The position numbers were made by a program, and so were the translations under genes. Of a stretch of DNA of 64,000 nt, positions 53,624 through 62,388 are shown piece after piece (position 1 is the stretch's first letter; each line of letters begins with the position of its first letter). The notes below the pieces were generated by a model that did not search any database, was not told the origin of the DNA, and saw only the letters and a list, made by a program, of their open reading frames with translations. The stretch is from Chitinophaga pinensis (lineage in GTDB: Bacteria; Bacteroidota; Bacteroidia; Chitinophagales; Chitinophagaceae), in contig NZ_VOHS01000020.1 of NCBI RefSeq assembly GCF_007896845.1, forward strand, positions 48,316 through 112,315, read 5' to 3'.

Positions 53624-55408
53624 ATGAAACGTATTTTTCTTACCATAGCAATGTTTTCAGCAGTAGCCATCAGCAAGGCACAGGTGGCCTACAACTATCT
53701 GAGAGCTGCTGACTATTACTACAAGAATGCAGAATATAGCTCTGCGGCTCCTTATTATGAGAAATACCTGGCAGGAGCCAGAAAGATTGTAAGCGATGCC
53801 GCATACAGACCTTATAACACACAACCGTCTGCAAAGAAATCGCTGGCAACTGTCAGCAGTGAACAGCAGGCTATTTATAAACTGGCAGAAAGCTATCGTC
53901 TGTTACACGACTACAGTAAAGCAGTACCCTGGTATGCAGAAGCCACTGAGTTTGATAAAGCAGCATTCCCGCTCGCAGGTTACCACTACGCAGTAGCACT
54001 CCGTGCGCTGGGAAGACATGAGTTGGCGGAAAAGGCATTTACTGATTTTCTGACCTATTACACTGTAGAAGATAATTACCGTGCTACCGCACAACGTGAA
54101 TTACAGAACCTGCGTTTTGTGATTGCTGAAATGGCTAAACCAGATCTGAACCTGTATAAGGTAGAAAAGGCGCCAACAATCATCAATCCGATCGGTGCTA
54201 ACTATGCACCGGTATGGTATAAGGAAAATGTACTGGTCTTTACTTCTACAAGACCCGATAAAGATATAAAAGGACATGCCTTTGTAAACCGTCTCTACAG
54301 TGCGGATTACGCAACGGGTCAGCCTGATACGGTAAGCCGTCTGAATATTCCGCAACCGAAAGATGTGGATCAGGGTGTGATCGCCCTGACGCCTGATGGG
54401 AATACTTTATTTCTGACCCGCTGGACAGTAAAACAGGGTAAGAAAAGTGCCGCTATCTATAGCAGTAAAAAAACAGGTGATACCTGGAGTGAGCCGGTAA
54501 TATTGGATACTATGCTTAATGTGCCAGGTTTCAGTGCGCAGCAACCTTTTGTAACTCCTGACGGCAAACGCCTGATCTATGCGAGTGACAGACCCGGAGG
54601 TGTAGGCGCATTTGATCTCTGGGAAGCAGAGCTGAATGGAGAAGGCACCCCTTTCTTCACAAAGAACTTAGGACCGGTTGTAAACACCCCATGGAACGAA
54701 GAAGCACCTTATTACCATGCAGCTTCCGGTTTATTGGTATTCTCTACTGATGGTCGTGTAGGTATGGGAGGATTTGATTTCTTCTATACAAAAGAGTCAG
54801 CAGGTACATGGTCTGAACCAGTGAATTTTGGTTATCCGGTAAATTCCGTGAAAGATGATATGTACTTCACCAGCAAAGGCAGTAAAGACAATATCCTCGA
54901 ATCTGTATGGCTTTCTTCTGACAGAGATGCGGCTTGTTGTCTGGAACTGTTTTCACTGAAGAAAGTAGTACCACCACCTCCTCCGCCTCCACCGGCACCA
55001 AAACCAGAACCACAGATCATCGCATTGGAACCACCAGCAACAGATGGACCTATTGTGCTTGAAAATGTATACTACGACTTCAACGAGTCCTATCTGCAAC
55101 CGGCTTCTTTCCCTTCATTGGATAGACTGGTAGCAATGCTGAAGAAGTATCCGAAGATTGTGATCGAATTAAGCGCACATACAGATAGCAAAGGCTCAAA
55201 TGAGCTGAATGAAAAACTGTCTGATGCACGTGCGAAAAGTTGTGTTGACTACCTCGTAAGTCAGGGCATTGAAAGTACCCGTCTGCAGGCTAAAGGATAC
55301 GCTGCTTCTCATCCGGTAGCACCTAACACAAATAAGGATGGTTCTGATAATCCTGAAGGCCGTGCGCGTAACCGCAGAACGGAGTTCAAGATCCTCAGCC
55401 GCGAATAA
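53624..55408 (+). CDS. TPR/PD40/OmpA family anchoring protein
   Basis: The 594-residue protein has a signal peptide ending at ISKAQ (residue 20), TPR-like helices (~22-175), PD40 beta-propeller repeats (~190-445; VTPDGKRLIYASDRPGGVGA, FDLWEAEL), a proline-rich linker (seven consecutive Pro, ~447-465) and a full OmpA domain (~480-594; ELSAHTDSKGSNELNEKLSD, then NRRTEF). It has the same layout as the 16030 protein but a much shorter linker. It likely binds peptidoglycan and steadies the PorP/adhesin assembly. The next PorP gene begins 31 nt downstream. Confidence 0.92.
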   Translation: MKRIFLTIAMFSAVAISKAQVAYNYLRAADYYYKNAEYSSAAPYYEKYLAGARKIVSDAAYRPYNTQPSAKKSLATVSSEQQAIYKLAESYRLLHDYSKAVPWYAEATEFDKAAFPLAGYHYAVALRALGRHELAEKAFTDFLTYYTVEDNYRATAQRELQNLRFVIAEMAKPDLNLYKVEKAPTIINPIGANYAPVWYKENVLVFTSTRPDKDIKGHAFVNRLYSADYATGQPDTVSRLNIPQPKDVDQGVIALTPDGNTLFLTRWTVKQGKKSAAIYSSKKTGDTWSEPVILDTMLNVPGFSAQQPFVTPDGKRLIYASDRPGGVGAFDLWEAELNGEGTPFFTKNLGPVVNTPWNEEAPYYHAASGLLVFSTDGRVGMGGFDFFYTKESAGTWSEPVNFGYPVNSVKDDMYFTSKGSKDNILESVWLSSDRDAACCLELFSLKKVVPPPPPPPPAPKPEPQIIALEPPATDGPIVLENVYYDFNESYLQPASFPSLDRLVAMLKKYPKIVIELSAHTDSKGSNELNEKLSDARAKSCVDYLVSQGIESTRLQAKGYAASHPVAPNTNKDGSDNPEGRARNRRTEFKILSRE

Positions 55409-55439
55409 GCTAATGCACACCACTAAAAACAAAAAGCTT

Positions 55440-56471
55440 ATGAAAAGAAAACCATTGTTGCTGCTGTTGCTGGTAGTCTTATCGCAGGGCTTACATGCAC
55501 AACAACAGCCGCACTACACACAGTATATCCTGAATCCTTTCATTATCAATCCCGCAGTGGCTGGTATTGAAAACTACTGGGATGTAAAGGCAAGTCATCG
55601 TCATCAGTGGACAGGGTTGAACGGAGCACCGGTGACGACTTACCTGACAGTGCATGGTCCGCTTCGCAAAAGCGATTACCCTGTAGCCAGTGTAACCGGT
55701 TTAACCCCTCCGGGAGATAATCCCAGAGGCCGCGCATACTGGCAGGAGTATACTACGCCACCCGCACATGCGGGTGTGGGGATGACTATTTTGAATGATA
55801 AGACTGGCCCGTTGAGCAGGTTCTCAATCAGTGCAACATATGCACATCATATTCCACTGTCAACAAGACTGAGCATCAGCGGAGGTATCTCTGTAGGTAT
55901 GCAGTCCGTATCGGTAGATGCGGCAAAGTTACAGTTCCAGCAACCGGGCGATCCGGTAGTAGCATCCAGCGCCCTGCTGAATAAATGGAGGCCTGAAGTG
56001 AATGCCGGATTGTTGTTGTACGGACCGGATTTCTATTTAGGTGCGGCAGCCCAGAATATCGTTCCCCAGGAGGTTGCTTATGATAATGGTAAAGTAGTGG
56101 GTGATTCTCTTTACAGAGGGAAGCTGGTGCCGCACCTCTTTTTCTCAGGTGGTTACAGATTGTGGCTGAGTGAAGATTTTACCATGTTGCCATCTGTAAT
56201 GGTCAGACTGGTAACCGCAGCGCCGGTAAGCTATGATGTGAACGCAAAGTTCATGTATCGCGACCGCATGTGGGTGGGTGGTTCTTATCGTGTAAAGGAT
56301 GGTTTTGCCGCGATGCTGGGTGTGAATATCAGTTCAACCATCAACATCGGCTATGCCTACGATTACACCACCTCTTCGCTCAATGCAGTCAGCAAGGGTA
56401 CACATGAAATACTGATCGGTTTTCTGCTCGGCAACCGGTATGGTGACCTGTGTCCCCGGAATAATTTCTGA
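55440..56471 (+). CDS. PorP/SprF family type IX secretion outer-membrane protein (second in this module)
   Basis: ATG at 55440 (MKRKPLLLLLLVVLSQGLHA) gives a 343-residue protein with a proper signal peptide. A longer in-frame start at 55338 would overlap the OmpA gene and is rejected. The mature protein begins QQPHYTQYILNPFIINPAVAG, the PorP/SprF hallmark, and ends in barrel strands (INIGYAYDYTT). A second PorP after the OmpA gene is unusual. It may serve the second large cargo protein, one PorP per type B adhesin. Confidence 0.92.
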   Translation: MKRKPLLLLLLVVLSQGLHAQQQPHYTQYILNPFIINPAVAGIENYWDVKASHRHQWTGLNGAPVTTYLTVHGPLRKSDYPVASVTGLTPPGDNPRGRAYWQEYTTPPAHAGVGMTILNDKTGPLSRFSISATYAHHIPLSTRLSISGGISVGMQSVSVDAAKLQFQQPGDPVVASSALLNKWRPEVNAGLLLYGPDFYLGAAAQNIVPQEVAYDNGKVVGDSLYRGKLVPHLFFSGGYRLWLSEDFTMLPSVMVRLVTAAPVSYDVNAKFMYRDRMWVGGSYRVKDGFAAMLGVNISSTINIGYAYDYTTSSLNAVSKGTHEILIGFLLGNRYGDLCPRNNF

Positions 56472-56541
56472 TCAACGGATGGAATGACACTTTGATAATT
56501 TATTAAACCAAACATCTTAATTAAAACACAAACAATTACTT

Positions 56542-57102
56542 ATGAAACGAATTTCCAGTTTTTTCTTTGTCGCGGTTATGTTCTCTTTAATGGTAGGTAT
56601 GGCTTCCTGCGGAAAGGATGGTGATGTAGGACCTGAAGGACCTGCCGGTGAAAATGGCGCTAAAGGCGACAAGGGAGATAAGGGAGACAAAGGTGACGCA
56701 GGCTCCGCGAATATTATCTACTCTGAATGGCTCGAAACACAATTCGCACTGGATACAGCCAGCGGTGAATACGAATGGGCTGTTGAAGTACCTGAAATTA
56801 CAAGTGAAGTACTCAACACAGGACTTGTGAAAATATACTTCAATCTGTACCTGGCTACAGATCCAAGAGTATCATCCGTACCTTATGTAGAAGGAGATCT
56901 GTATATCAGAGATCTGCTGGCTGAAGGCGGATTGATACTGTTGAGCAACTACAATGTAAGTACACAGACGAACTCCTCTGGTCAGAAGAGATTCCTGGTA
57001 AGATATGTGATTATTCCTGGTGCTGCCGCTGGACGTGTATCCAAAGGTATTGACTGGGGTAACTATGCTGAAGTAAAAGCTTACTTCGGACTGAAGAACT
57101 AG
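56542..57102 (+). CDS. Collagen-like Gly-X-Y repeat lipoprotein
   Basis: The 186-residue product has a lipoprotein signal (VGMASC, followed by GKDGD). Straight after the lipid anchor come eight to nine Gly-X-Y triplets (residues ~26-52; e.g. GPEGPAG, GAKGDKGDKGDKGD), then a ~130-residue globular beta domain. The repeats are rich in Asp/Lys pairs, as in bacterial collagen-like proteins that form triple helices without hydroxyproline. A trimeric lipid-anchored stalk displaying the C-terminal domain on the surface is the natural inference. It lies 70 nt after the PorP gene and may be the last gene of the module, since a terminator-like hairpin follows. Confidence 0.8.
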   Translation: MKRISSFFFVAVMFSLMVGMASCGKDGDVGPEGPAGENGAKGDKGDKGDKGDAGSANIIYSEWLETQFALDTASGEYEWAVEVPEITSEVLNTGLVKIYFNLYLATDPRVSSVPYVEGDLYIRDLLAEGGLILLSNYNVSTQTNSSGQKRFLVRYVIIPGAAAGRVSKGIDWGNYAEVKAYFGLKN

Positions 57103-57141
57103 TTTACTAATGACCATCTCCATCAAAACCACATGTAAGAT

Positions 57142-57172
57142 GGCTGCTTTATCCAGGGCGGCCGGTTTTTTT
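57142..57172 (+). terminator. Probable terminator after the collagen-like gene
   Basis: A 6-bp stem with one G-T pair (57142-57147 with 57158-57163) and a 10-nt loop is followed by a run of seven T. It lies 40 nt after the stop codon of the collagen-like lipoprotein gene and just before the ECF sigma gene. Confidence 0.5.
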
Positions 57173-57211
57173 AACATCTTTTTTTGCCCGGTTTTTTAAA
57201 AAATTAATGAC

Positions 57212-57793
57212 ATGAACAGATATTGTGACCTGACAGATGAAGAACTCATAAGATTGTACAGATCCGGCAACGACCGTGCATTTACCGTACTTGTGCACAG
57301 GCACAAGAACAGGATCTTTACAACCATCATGCTGTTGGTAAAAGACAGATGCCTGGCGGAAGATATATTCCAGGATGTGTTCATAAAAATCATCAATGCC
57401 TTCAATGAAGGCCACTACCTTGACAACAGTCGCTTTATAGCCTGGGCCGTCAGGATCGCCCATAACTGTTGTATCAGCCATTTTCGTAAAAAGACAGCAG
57501 CTTTTGCCATTATCTACAGAGATGAAATTTCCAATCAAATATACCAACAGGTAGAAAGTCAGGAACAACGCATTATCACCAGAGAAACACATGCGTCCGT
57601 GCAGCAATTGATAGATCGTCTGCCTGAAGCACAGCGTGAAGCGCTTATCTTAAGATACTATGCCGACCTCTCCTTCAAAGAGATCGCCCAGATCGTCAAT
57701 GTCGGTATTAATACCGCATTGGGAAGGGTACGGTATGCCGTCATGAACATGCGTAAAATGATGGAAAGAGAAACAAGCCCGGAAGCCGTATAA
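57212..57793 (+). CDS. ECF RNA polymerase sigma-70 factor
   Basis: The 193-residue protein has region 2 (~20-90; LAEDIFQDVFIKIINAFNEG, then RFIAWAVRIAHNCCISHFRK) and region 4 (~130-180; LPEAQREALILRYYADLSFK, then EIAQIVNVGINTALGRVRYA). It differs from the FecI-like factor at 29900 in having the general ECF region-4 form. No FecR or other anti-sigma gene is adjacent, and a strong terminator follows, so it is a solo sigma here. Its targets are unknown. The neighbouring adhesin module and the outer-membrane protein at 58062 are candidates. Confidence 0.93.
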   Translation: MNRYCDLTDEELIRLYRSGNDRAFTVLVHRHKNRIFTTIMLLVKDRCLAEDIFQDVFIKIINAFNEGHYLDNSRFIAWAVRIAHNCCISHFRKKTAAFAIIYRDEISNQIYQQVESQEQRIITRETHASVQQLIDRLPEAQREALILRYYADLSFKEIAQIVNVGINTALGRVRYAVMNMRKMMERETSPEAV

Positions 57794-57814
57794 AAGCTCC
57801 GTATGGAGCTTTTT
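57792..57814. terminator. Terminator after the ECF sigma gene
   Basis: A perfect 9-bp stem (57792-57800 with 57805-57813) and a 4-nt loop form a symmetrical hairpin with A and T flanks, able to act in either direction. It overlaps the stop codon region of the sigma gene. Confidence 0.8.
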
Positions 57815-58061
57815 ACTGCTTTTTTCCCCATACCGCAATCAGTATGCAGTAGCCCTATATTTTTACTGGCGGTCTCCCTAAAAAAGACTAAATTCATCTG
57901 ACAAAACAGCATTATGCTGCAGGATACTTTTGCCACTTTACAGGAGACCCGGAATTATGATTGTTTGTTAGTAGCCGTATAGTCAAGTTAACCAGTTTGC
58001 CCGTTAGCCCGTAATCAGCAGTATCCATTCAACAGGTCTGAATTGAATTCCATATTTTCTT

Positions 58062-60680
58062 ATGAAGAGGATCTTCCTGCTCATTTGTTTTTTTTGCTGC
58101 CTGCAAGCCTTGTCGGCGCAAACAACATATAACGTGTCAGGTACCATCAGAGACACCACCGGTCAGGAAATGATCGGCGCTAACGTGTGGCTGATGGCCG
58201 GACGAGATACCATGCATACTATCAGCAACGAAACCGGCAGATTCTCCTTTCAGCAGGTACGTCAATCTATATTTACCATCCGTGTCAGTGTACTGGGGTA
58301 TGAAACCTGGTACCGGGAATTTTCGTTTCGGGAAGCCGGTGCACAAATTGACCTGCCACTTATTAAACTTACCATGAAAACCAACGAGCTGAAAGAAGTC
58401 GTGGTAAAAGGAAGACTTTCTCCCGTCATCATAAAGGAAGATACCATCGAATATCGTGCAGACCAGTATCGCCTCCGGCAGAATGCTGTTGCAGAAGACC
58501 TGCTGAAACGGTTGCCGGGTATGCAGGTGGATATGGAGGGGAATGTACAGACCATGGGTAAGAAAATTACCAAGGTCCGGATCAACGGGAAAGATTTTAT
58601 GATCGATGATATTAAAACACTGACCCGCTTATTGCCCGTTGACCTGATTGATAAGATACAGCTGATCGACGACTATGGTGATCTGGCCCGTGCTACCGGC
58701 AGGAAAGTAGGAGAGCCGGAGAAAATACTGAATATAGAAACCAAAGCAGATCTGGAAAAAGTATATCAGGTACAGGCACTGGCAGGTACCGGTAATGATG
58801 GCCGGTATAATGCTGCCGCACTGGCTAATTTTTTCAGTGAAAAGCAACAACTCTCTATAAATGGTAATACCAATAACACATCGGCTCAAGTGGGGAATAC
58901 AGTTGCTTCTATAGGCAACATCAACTATCGTGGAAACTATTCAAAGGCTTTTTCTTTGAATCTGGGTATCCTTGGTGGCCGTACTACCAGTGAACTGGAA
59001 TCACTGAGTACCGTGAAAACAGTCACGACCGACGGTACCTTATCAAGTGTCAATACAAGTAATAACAGCAGCCGGACTGAAAACTATAACATCAATATCG
59101 GTACTGAATACAAGCCGAAAGAAGGAGATATGCTCAACTTCAACTTTAACGTATCCGGAAATAAGAGCACCAATAACAGTTTTACCAGCGCTATCCAAAG
59201 CGGATTACAAAGAAAAGATCAGATCACTGCGAGCAGTAACATAAGCAATACCCCCGTTTATATGGTAGGGATGTTTGGCACACACCGTCTCTCTGATCTG
59301 GGAAGGATAGTTTCTGTAGGAATATATGCTAATTCTACAAGTAATAATAACCTGCAGGATGGTATTGACAGTCTGCGGTACTATAATCCAGATAGTACCG
59401 TAGCAAAAGATTCTGTACTACATCAGTTACTGGATAAGCGGAATAAGACACTCACCGCCAACGGGCAGATATCTTATGTGGAGCCGCTTGATTCTGTCAA
59501 TAGTCTTGAGTTTCGTTACTCCCTTAACTATAATCGTACTGACAATATACAGGATACCCGGTGGATCAATGCAGATGGAAAGATCAACAGGATAGACTCT
59601 CTCAGCAACAGCTATATCTATACACAGATACAACATCAGATAGAATTGAACTATCGGCGCGCTAAGAATAAATGGGATATGAACTTCGGTATGCGCCTGG
59701 TACCTGCAAGTCTGAACAGCAGTATGGCTGGCGGTATAAACAGGGCAGTCGTAAAAAGCAATAAACTGGTGCCGGTATTCCGTATACAGTACAAACTTCC
59801 CAGACAGGCAATGGTGAGCTTAGCCTACGCAGGCAATGTGATGTTTCCGACTTATCAGCAATTGCAACCTGTTCCCGATCTGACCAATGCACAGTTCCCG
59901 GTCATTGGTAATCCTGATTTACGCCCTGCATTTGCCCACGCGTTGTTTTTTAACTATAGAAATGCAGGTCTGAATACCTTGTTTTTACATCTGTCGGCTA
60001 ATTATACACAAGATAAAGTAGTAACAAATGTTTCACTGGTCAGAGATAGTTTTAATACCGTCAAACAGGAAACCCGTTTTCTGAATACAAATGGTGACTA
60101 TAATTTCCGTTTTATTTATGGATGGTCTTATCGGATCGATGATGGTAAGTACAACTTATTCATGGATGGAAACGCCTCCTACAATAACAACATCCTCTAT
60201 ATGGATAATGTGCGTAAAACAGGGCAGAATCTGGTGGTCAATCAAACAGTCCGCGCAAATATGCTACGGGAATGGATGGAGCTGACAGGTAGTGTTGCTT
60301 ATACTTACAACCGCAATGTTTATGTACTACAGGAGAATAATATCACCAATATCAGTACATGGAATTTTAACCTCAATAGTAAAATATATTTTCTGAAAAC
60401 ATTTAGTATAGCCGGTGACCTTACGAAGCAGTTAAACACCGGATTCAGCGGAGCACTCACAGCTAATCCGCTGTTAGTGAACGGAACGATCGAAAAGTTA
60501 TTCTTCAAGCGAAAGTTAACATGTCGTCTGCAGGGATTTAACCTTTTAGATGAGACCTCCAGATTATCTCAGACAATCACCGGAAATACAGTAGTGGAGA
60601 ATCAGAACAGATTACTCGGGCGGTACTTTATGTTCTCTTTACAATGCGACCTCCGGTTGTTCAAGGGACTTAAACCCTGA
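58062..60680 (+). CDS. Outer-membrane beta-barrel (TonB-receptor-like) protein
   Basis: The 872-residue protein has a signal peptide ending at ALSAQ (residue 19), a carboxypeptidase-regulatory-like domain (~22-105; VSGTIRDTTGQEMIGANVWL), a plug-like region (~130-210; LLKRLPGMQVDMEGNVQTMG, then ITKVRINGKDF) and a barrel rich in Asn and aromatic residues. This is the Bacteroidota outer membrane beta-barrel family related to TonB receptors. There is no SusD partner and no STN domain. TACTTTTG at 57925-57932 fits the -7 consensus, but no -33 element is seen. The ligand is unknown. A bidirectional terminator follows. Confidence 0.87.
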   Translation: MKRIFLLICFFCCLQALSAQTTYNVSGTIRDTTGQEMIGANVWLMAGRDTMHTISNETGRFSFQQVRQSIFTIRVSVLGYETWYREFSFREAGAQIDLPLIKLTMKTNELKEVVVKGRLSPVIIKEDTIEYRADQYRLRQNAVAEDLLKRLPGMQVDMEGNVQTMGKKITKVRINGKDFMIDDIKTLTRLLPVDLIDKIQLIDDYGDLARATGRKVGEPEKILNIETKADLEKVYQVQALAGTGNDGRYNAAALANFFSEKQQLSINGNTNNTSAQVGNTVASIGNINYRGNYSKAFSLNLGILGGRTTSELESLSTVKTVTTDGTLSSVNTSNNSSRTENYNINIGTEYKPKEGDMLNFNFNVSGNKSTNNSFTSAIQSGLQRKDQITASSNISNTPVYMVGMFGTHRLSDLGRIVSVGIYANSTSNNNLQDGIDSLRYYNPDSTVAKDSVLHQLLDKRNKTLTANGQISYVEPLDSVNSLEFRYSLNYNRTDNIQDTRWINADGKINRIDSLSNSYIYTQIQHQIELNYRRAKNKWDMNFGMRLVPASLNSSMAGGINRAVVKSNKLVPVFRIQYKLPRQAMVSLAYAGNVMFPTYQQLQPVPDLTNAQFPVIGNPDLRPAFAHALFFNYRNAGLNTLFLHLSANYTQDKVVTNVSLVRDSFNTVKQETRFLNTNGDYNFRFIYGWSYRIDDGKYNLFMDGNASYNNNILYMDNVRKTGQNLVVNQTVRANMLREWMELTGSVAYTYNRNVYVLQENNITNISTWNFNLNSKIYFLKTFSIAGDLTKQLNTGFSGALTANPLLVNGTIEKLFFKRKLTCRLQGFNLLDETSRLSQTITGNTVVENQNRLLGRYFMFSLQCDLRLFKGLKP

Positions 60681-60699
60681 TTGATTTTATTATACAGAG

Positions 60700-60733
60700 A
60701 AAGGGTATGTAGTATTAACACTACATGCCCTTT
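60700..60733. terminator. Bidirectional terminator between convergent genes
   Basis: A 14-bp stem with one T-G pair (60700-60713 with 60720-60733) and a 6-nt loop has A-rich and T-rich flanks. It lies between the convergent outer-membrane protein gene and the aldolase gene. The hairpin overlaps the nominal 3' end of the frameshifted aldolase frame but lies outside the true stop at 60752, supporting that shorter end. Confidence 0.85.
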
Positions 60734-60751
60734 TCGCTGTATGATATTACA

Positions 60752-61822
60752 TTACGCAACATCAATTTCTTTTGATAAATAAACGTCCTGTATGGTGTGG
60801 AGCAGTGATACACCTTCTTCAAACGGACGCTGAAAAGCTTTTCTTCCGATATCAGGCCCATACCTCCTGCACGTTTATTGATCACAGCTGTCTTAACAGC
60901 TTCTTTCAGATCGCCTGCGCCGGATGATGCACCTCCTGAATTGATCAATCCGATACGACCACTGTAACAGTTCAGTACCTGATAACGACAGAGGTCAATA
61001 GGGTGATCTGTAGTGAGATCGGTGTACATTCTCTCATCCAGTTTGCCATAACTGCTGCTACCCATATTAAGTGCCTTGTAACCGCCATTGTTTTCAGGCA
61101 GTTTTTGTTTGATGATATCTGCCTGTATGGTTACACCAAGGTGGTTAGCCTGACCGGTGAGATCCGCCGATACATGATAGTCTTTTCCACCTGTTTTAAA
61201 GGCGTCATTCCGTAGATAACACCAGAGGATGGTCGCCATACCCAATGAATGCGCTTCTTCAAATGCAGCGGCTACTTCTGTAATCTGACGGCGTGCATCT
61301 GAAGATCCAAAATAAATGGTTGCACCTACTGCGACAGCACCAAGATTCCACGCATCTCTTACTGTACCAAACATGATCTGCTCAAAACTGTTAGGGTAAG
61401 TCAGCAGTTCATTGTGATTGATCTTAACAATAAAAGGTATTTTATGTGCATACTTGCGCGACATGAGTGCTAATCCCCCGTATGTGGTGGCCACACCGTT
61501 ACAGCCTCCTTCAATGGCAAGTCTGACGATGTTCTCCGGATCAAAATACATAGGATTTGCCGCAAAAGAAGCACCTCCGCTATGCTCTATCCCCTGATCT
61601 ATTGGTAAGATCGATACATATCCCGTTCCGCCAAGACGACCTGCACCATACAATTGGGCCAGGCTTCTCAGTGTCTGGGGTGTCCGGTTGGAAAACACAA
61701 AATGTTTGTCGAGAAAATCAGCTGAGGGCAGGTGTAATCGTTCTTTTGGTACTTTGGTGCTTTTGTAAGTGAGCAAATCCTGGCTTCGTCCCCAAGTATG
61801 CTGTTGATTTTTCTGGAGTCAT
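60752..61822 (-). pseudogene. fbaB: Class I fructose-bisphosphate aldolase (FbaB/DhnA type) with several frameshifts
   Basis: The main frame (RLHLPSADFLDKHFVF, YVSILPIDQGIEHSGGASFA, IPFIVKINHNELLTYPNSFE, ATILWCYLRN) is a DhnA-type class I aldolase. ADIIKQKLP carries the likely Schiff-base Lys. It splits fructose-1,6-bisphosphate in glycolysis and forms it in gluconeogenesis. The annotated-looking frame starts at a TTG (61776) and ends at 60721 with a foreign tail. Restoring bases gives a better gene: ATG at 61822 (MTPEK, then INSILGDEAR, then DLLTYKSTKVP) needs one A and one G added, and the 3' end (GRKAFQRPFEEGVSLLHTIQ, then DVYLSKEIDVA, stop 60752-60754) needs one base near 60850. Three one-base deletions in a core metabolic gene suggest sequence error. 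Confidence 0.8.
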
Positions 61823-62340
61823 GGTTTTGTGTTTTTTGTTATATGATGAACGTATATTACTTATAACACCTGATCAATTGTCTTGTTAATTGTTGTCTTT
61901 TGGTGCTGGTCTCCTATATCTTCTTTGTCATTTCATCCGTGAATCTGCCTGCTCCGCATGCGGAACGCAGACTATCCGGTGTGCCGGCACTACAAAAGAG
62001 AAGAGAATAGTAAGTAACAAATAAGTGCCCTCATTAAAAAGGGATTCTGGGTTGATTGCCTGCACGACTTCCATGCCAGAGAATTAACCAGTTGACTATT
62101 AATAGATTGTTTTTCAGACAGCACGGATAATACGATTGTATTTCGCCGATCAGCGAAATATAACAGATCTGTTAAACTGGACTTTGCTACAAGTTGTTAT
62201 AAATCAGTTTATAAAGAAATGGCATCACAGTTGTTAAATCTGTGTCGGATTGATCGGGTATAGGATAAGCAGACCGTCCTTTATCCGGATAATCAGTCCG
62301 GTTTTTCAAGGATCGGATCCATTATTATCATTGATAGCAT
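61823..62340. other. Palindrome-rich non-coding region
   Basis: No gene was recognised. The stretch holds several inverted repeats: a perfect 12-bp palindrome at 61953-61964, a near-perfect 22-bp palindrome centred on GATC at 62139-62160, an adjoining perfect 14-bp palindrome at 62161-62174, and a 7-bp inverted repeat at 62197-62203/62208-62214. It lies between the divergent aldolase and histidine kinase genes. Because small deletions are frequent on both sides, a damaged coding segment for the kinase N-terminus cannot be excluded. Confidence 0.4.
62139..62174. promoter_or_regulatory. Two abutting GATC-centred palindromes, operator-like
   Basis: Positions 62139-62160 form a 22-bp palindrome (8-bp perfect arms 62139-62146 and 62153-62160, with GATC inside). 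It is directly followed by a perfect 14-bp palindrome with GATC at its centre, at 62161-62174. The pair lies upstream of the histidine kinase remnant and could bind a dimeric regulator. No protein is assigned. Confidence 0.35.
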
Positions 62341-62388
62341 TTTTGCTTTGAACACATTACCGTTGCCTTCACCATTACTCACAGCTTT

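Noticed and set aside
55338..55439. Longer N-terminus for the PorP protein starting inside the OmpA gene
   Set aside because: It would put 34 hydrophilic residues before a perfect signal peptide; ATG 55440 is the natural start.
60721..60751. Extended aldolase C-terminus (tail after GGMGLIS)
   Set aside because: The tail has no family similarity, while the alternative frame gives the expected GRKAFQRPFEEG ending with a stop at 60752; the extension is a frameshift artefact.
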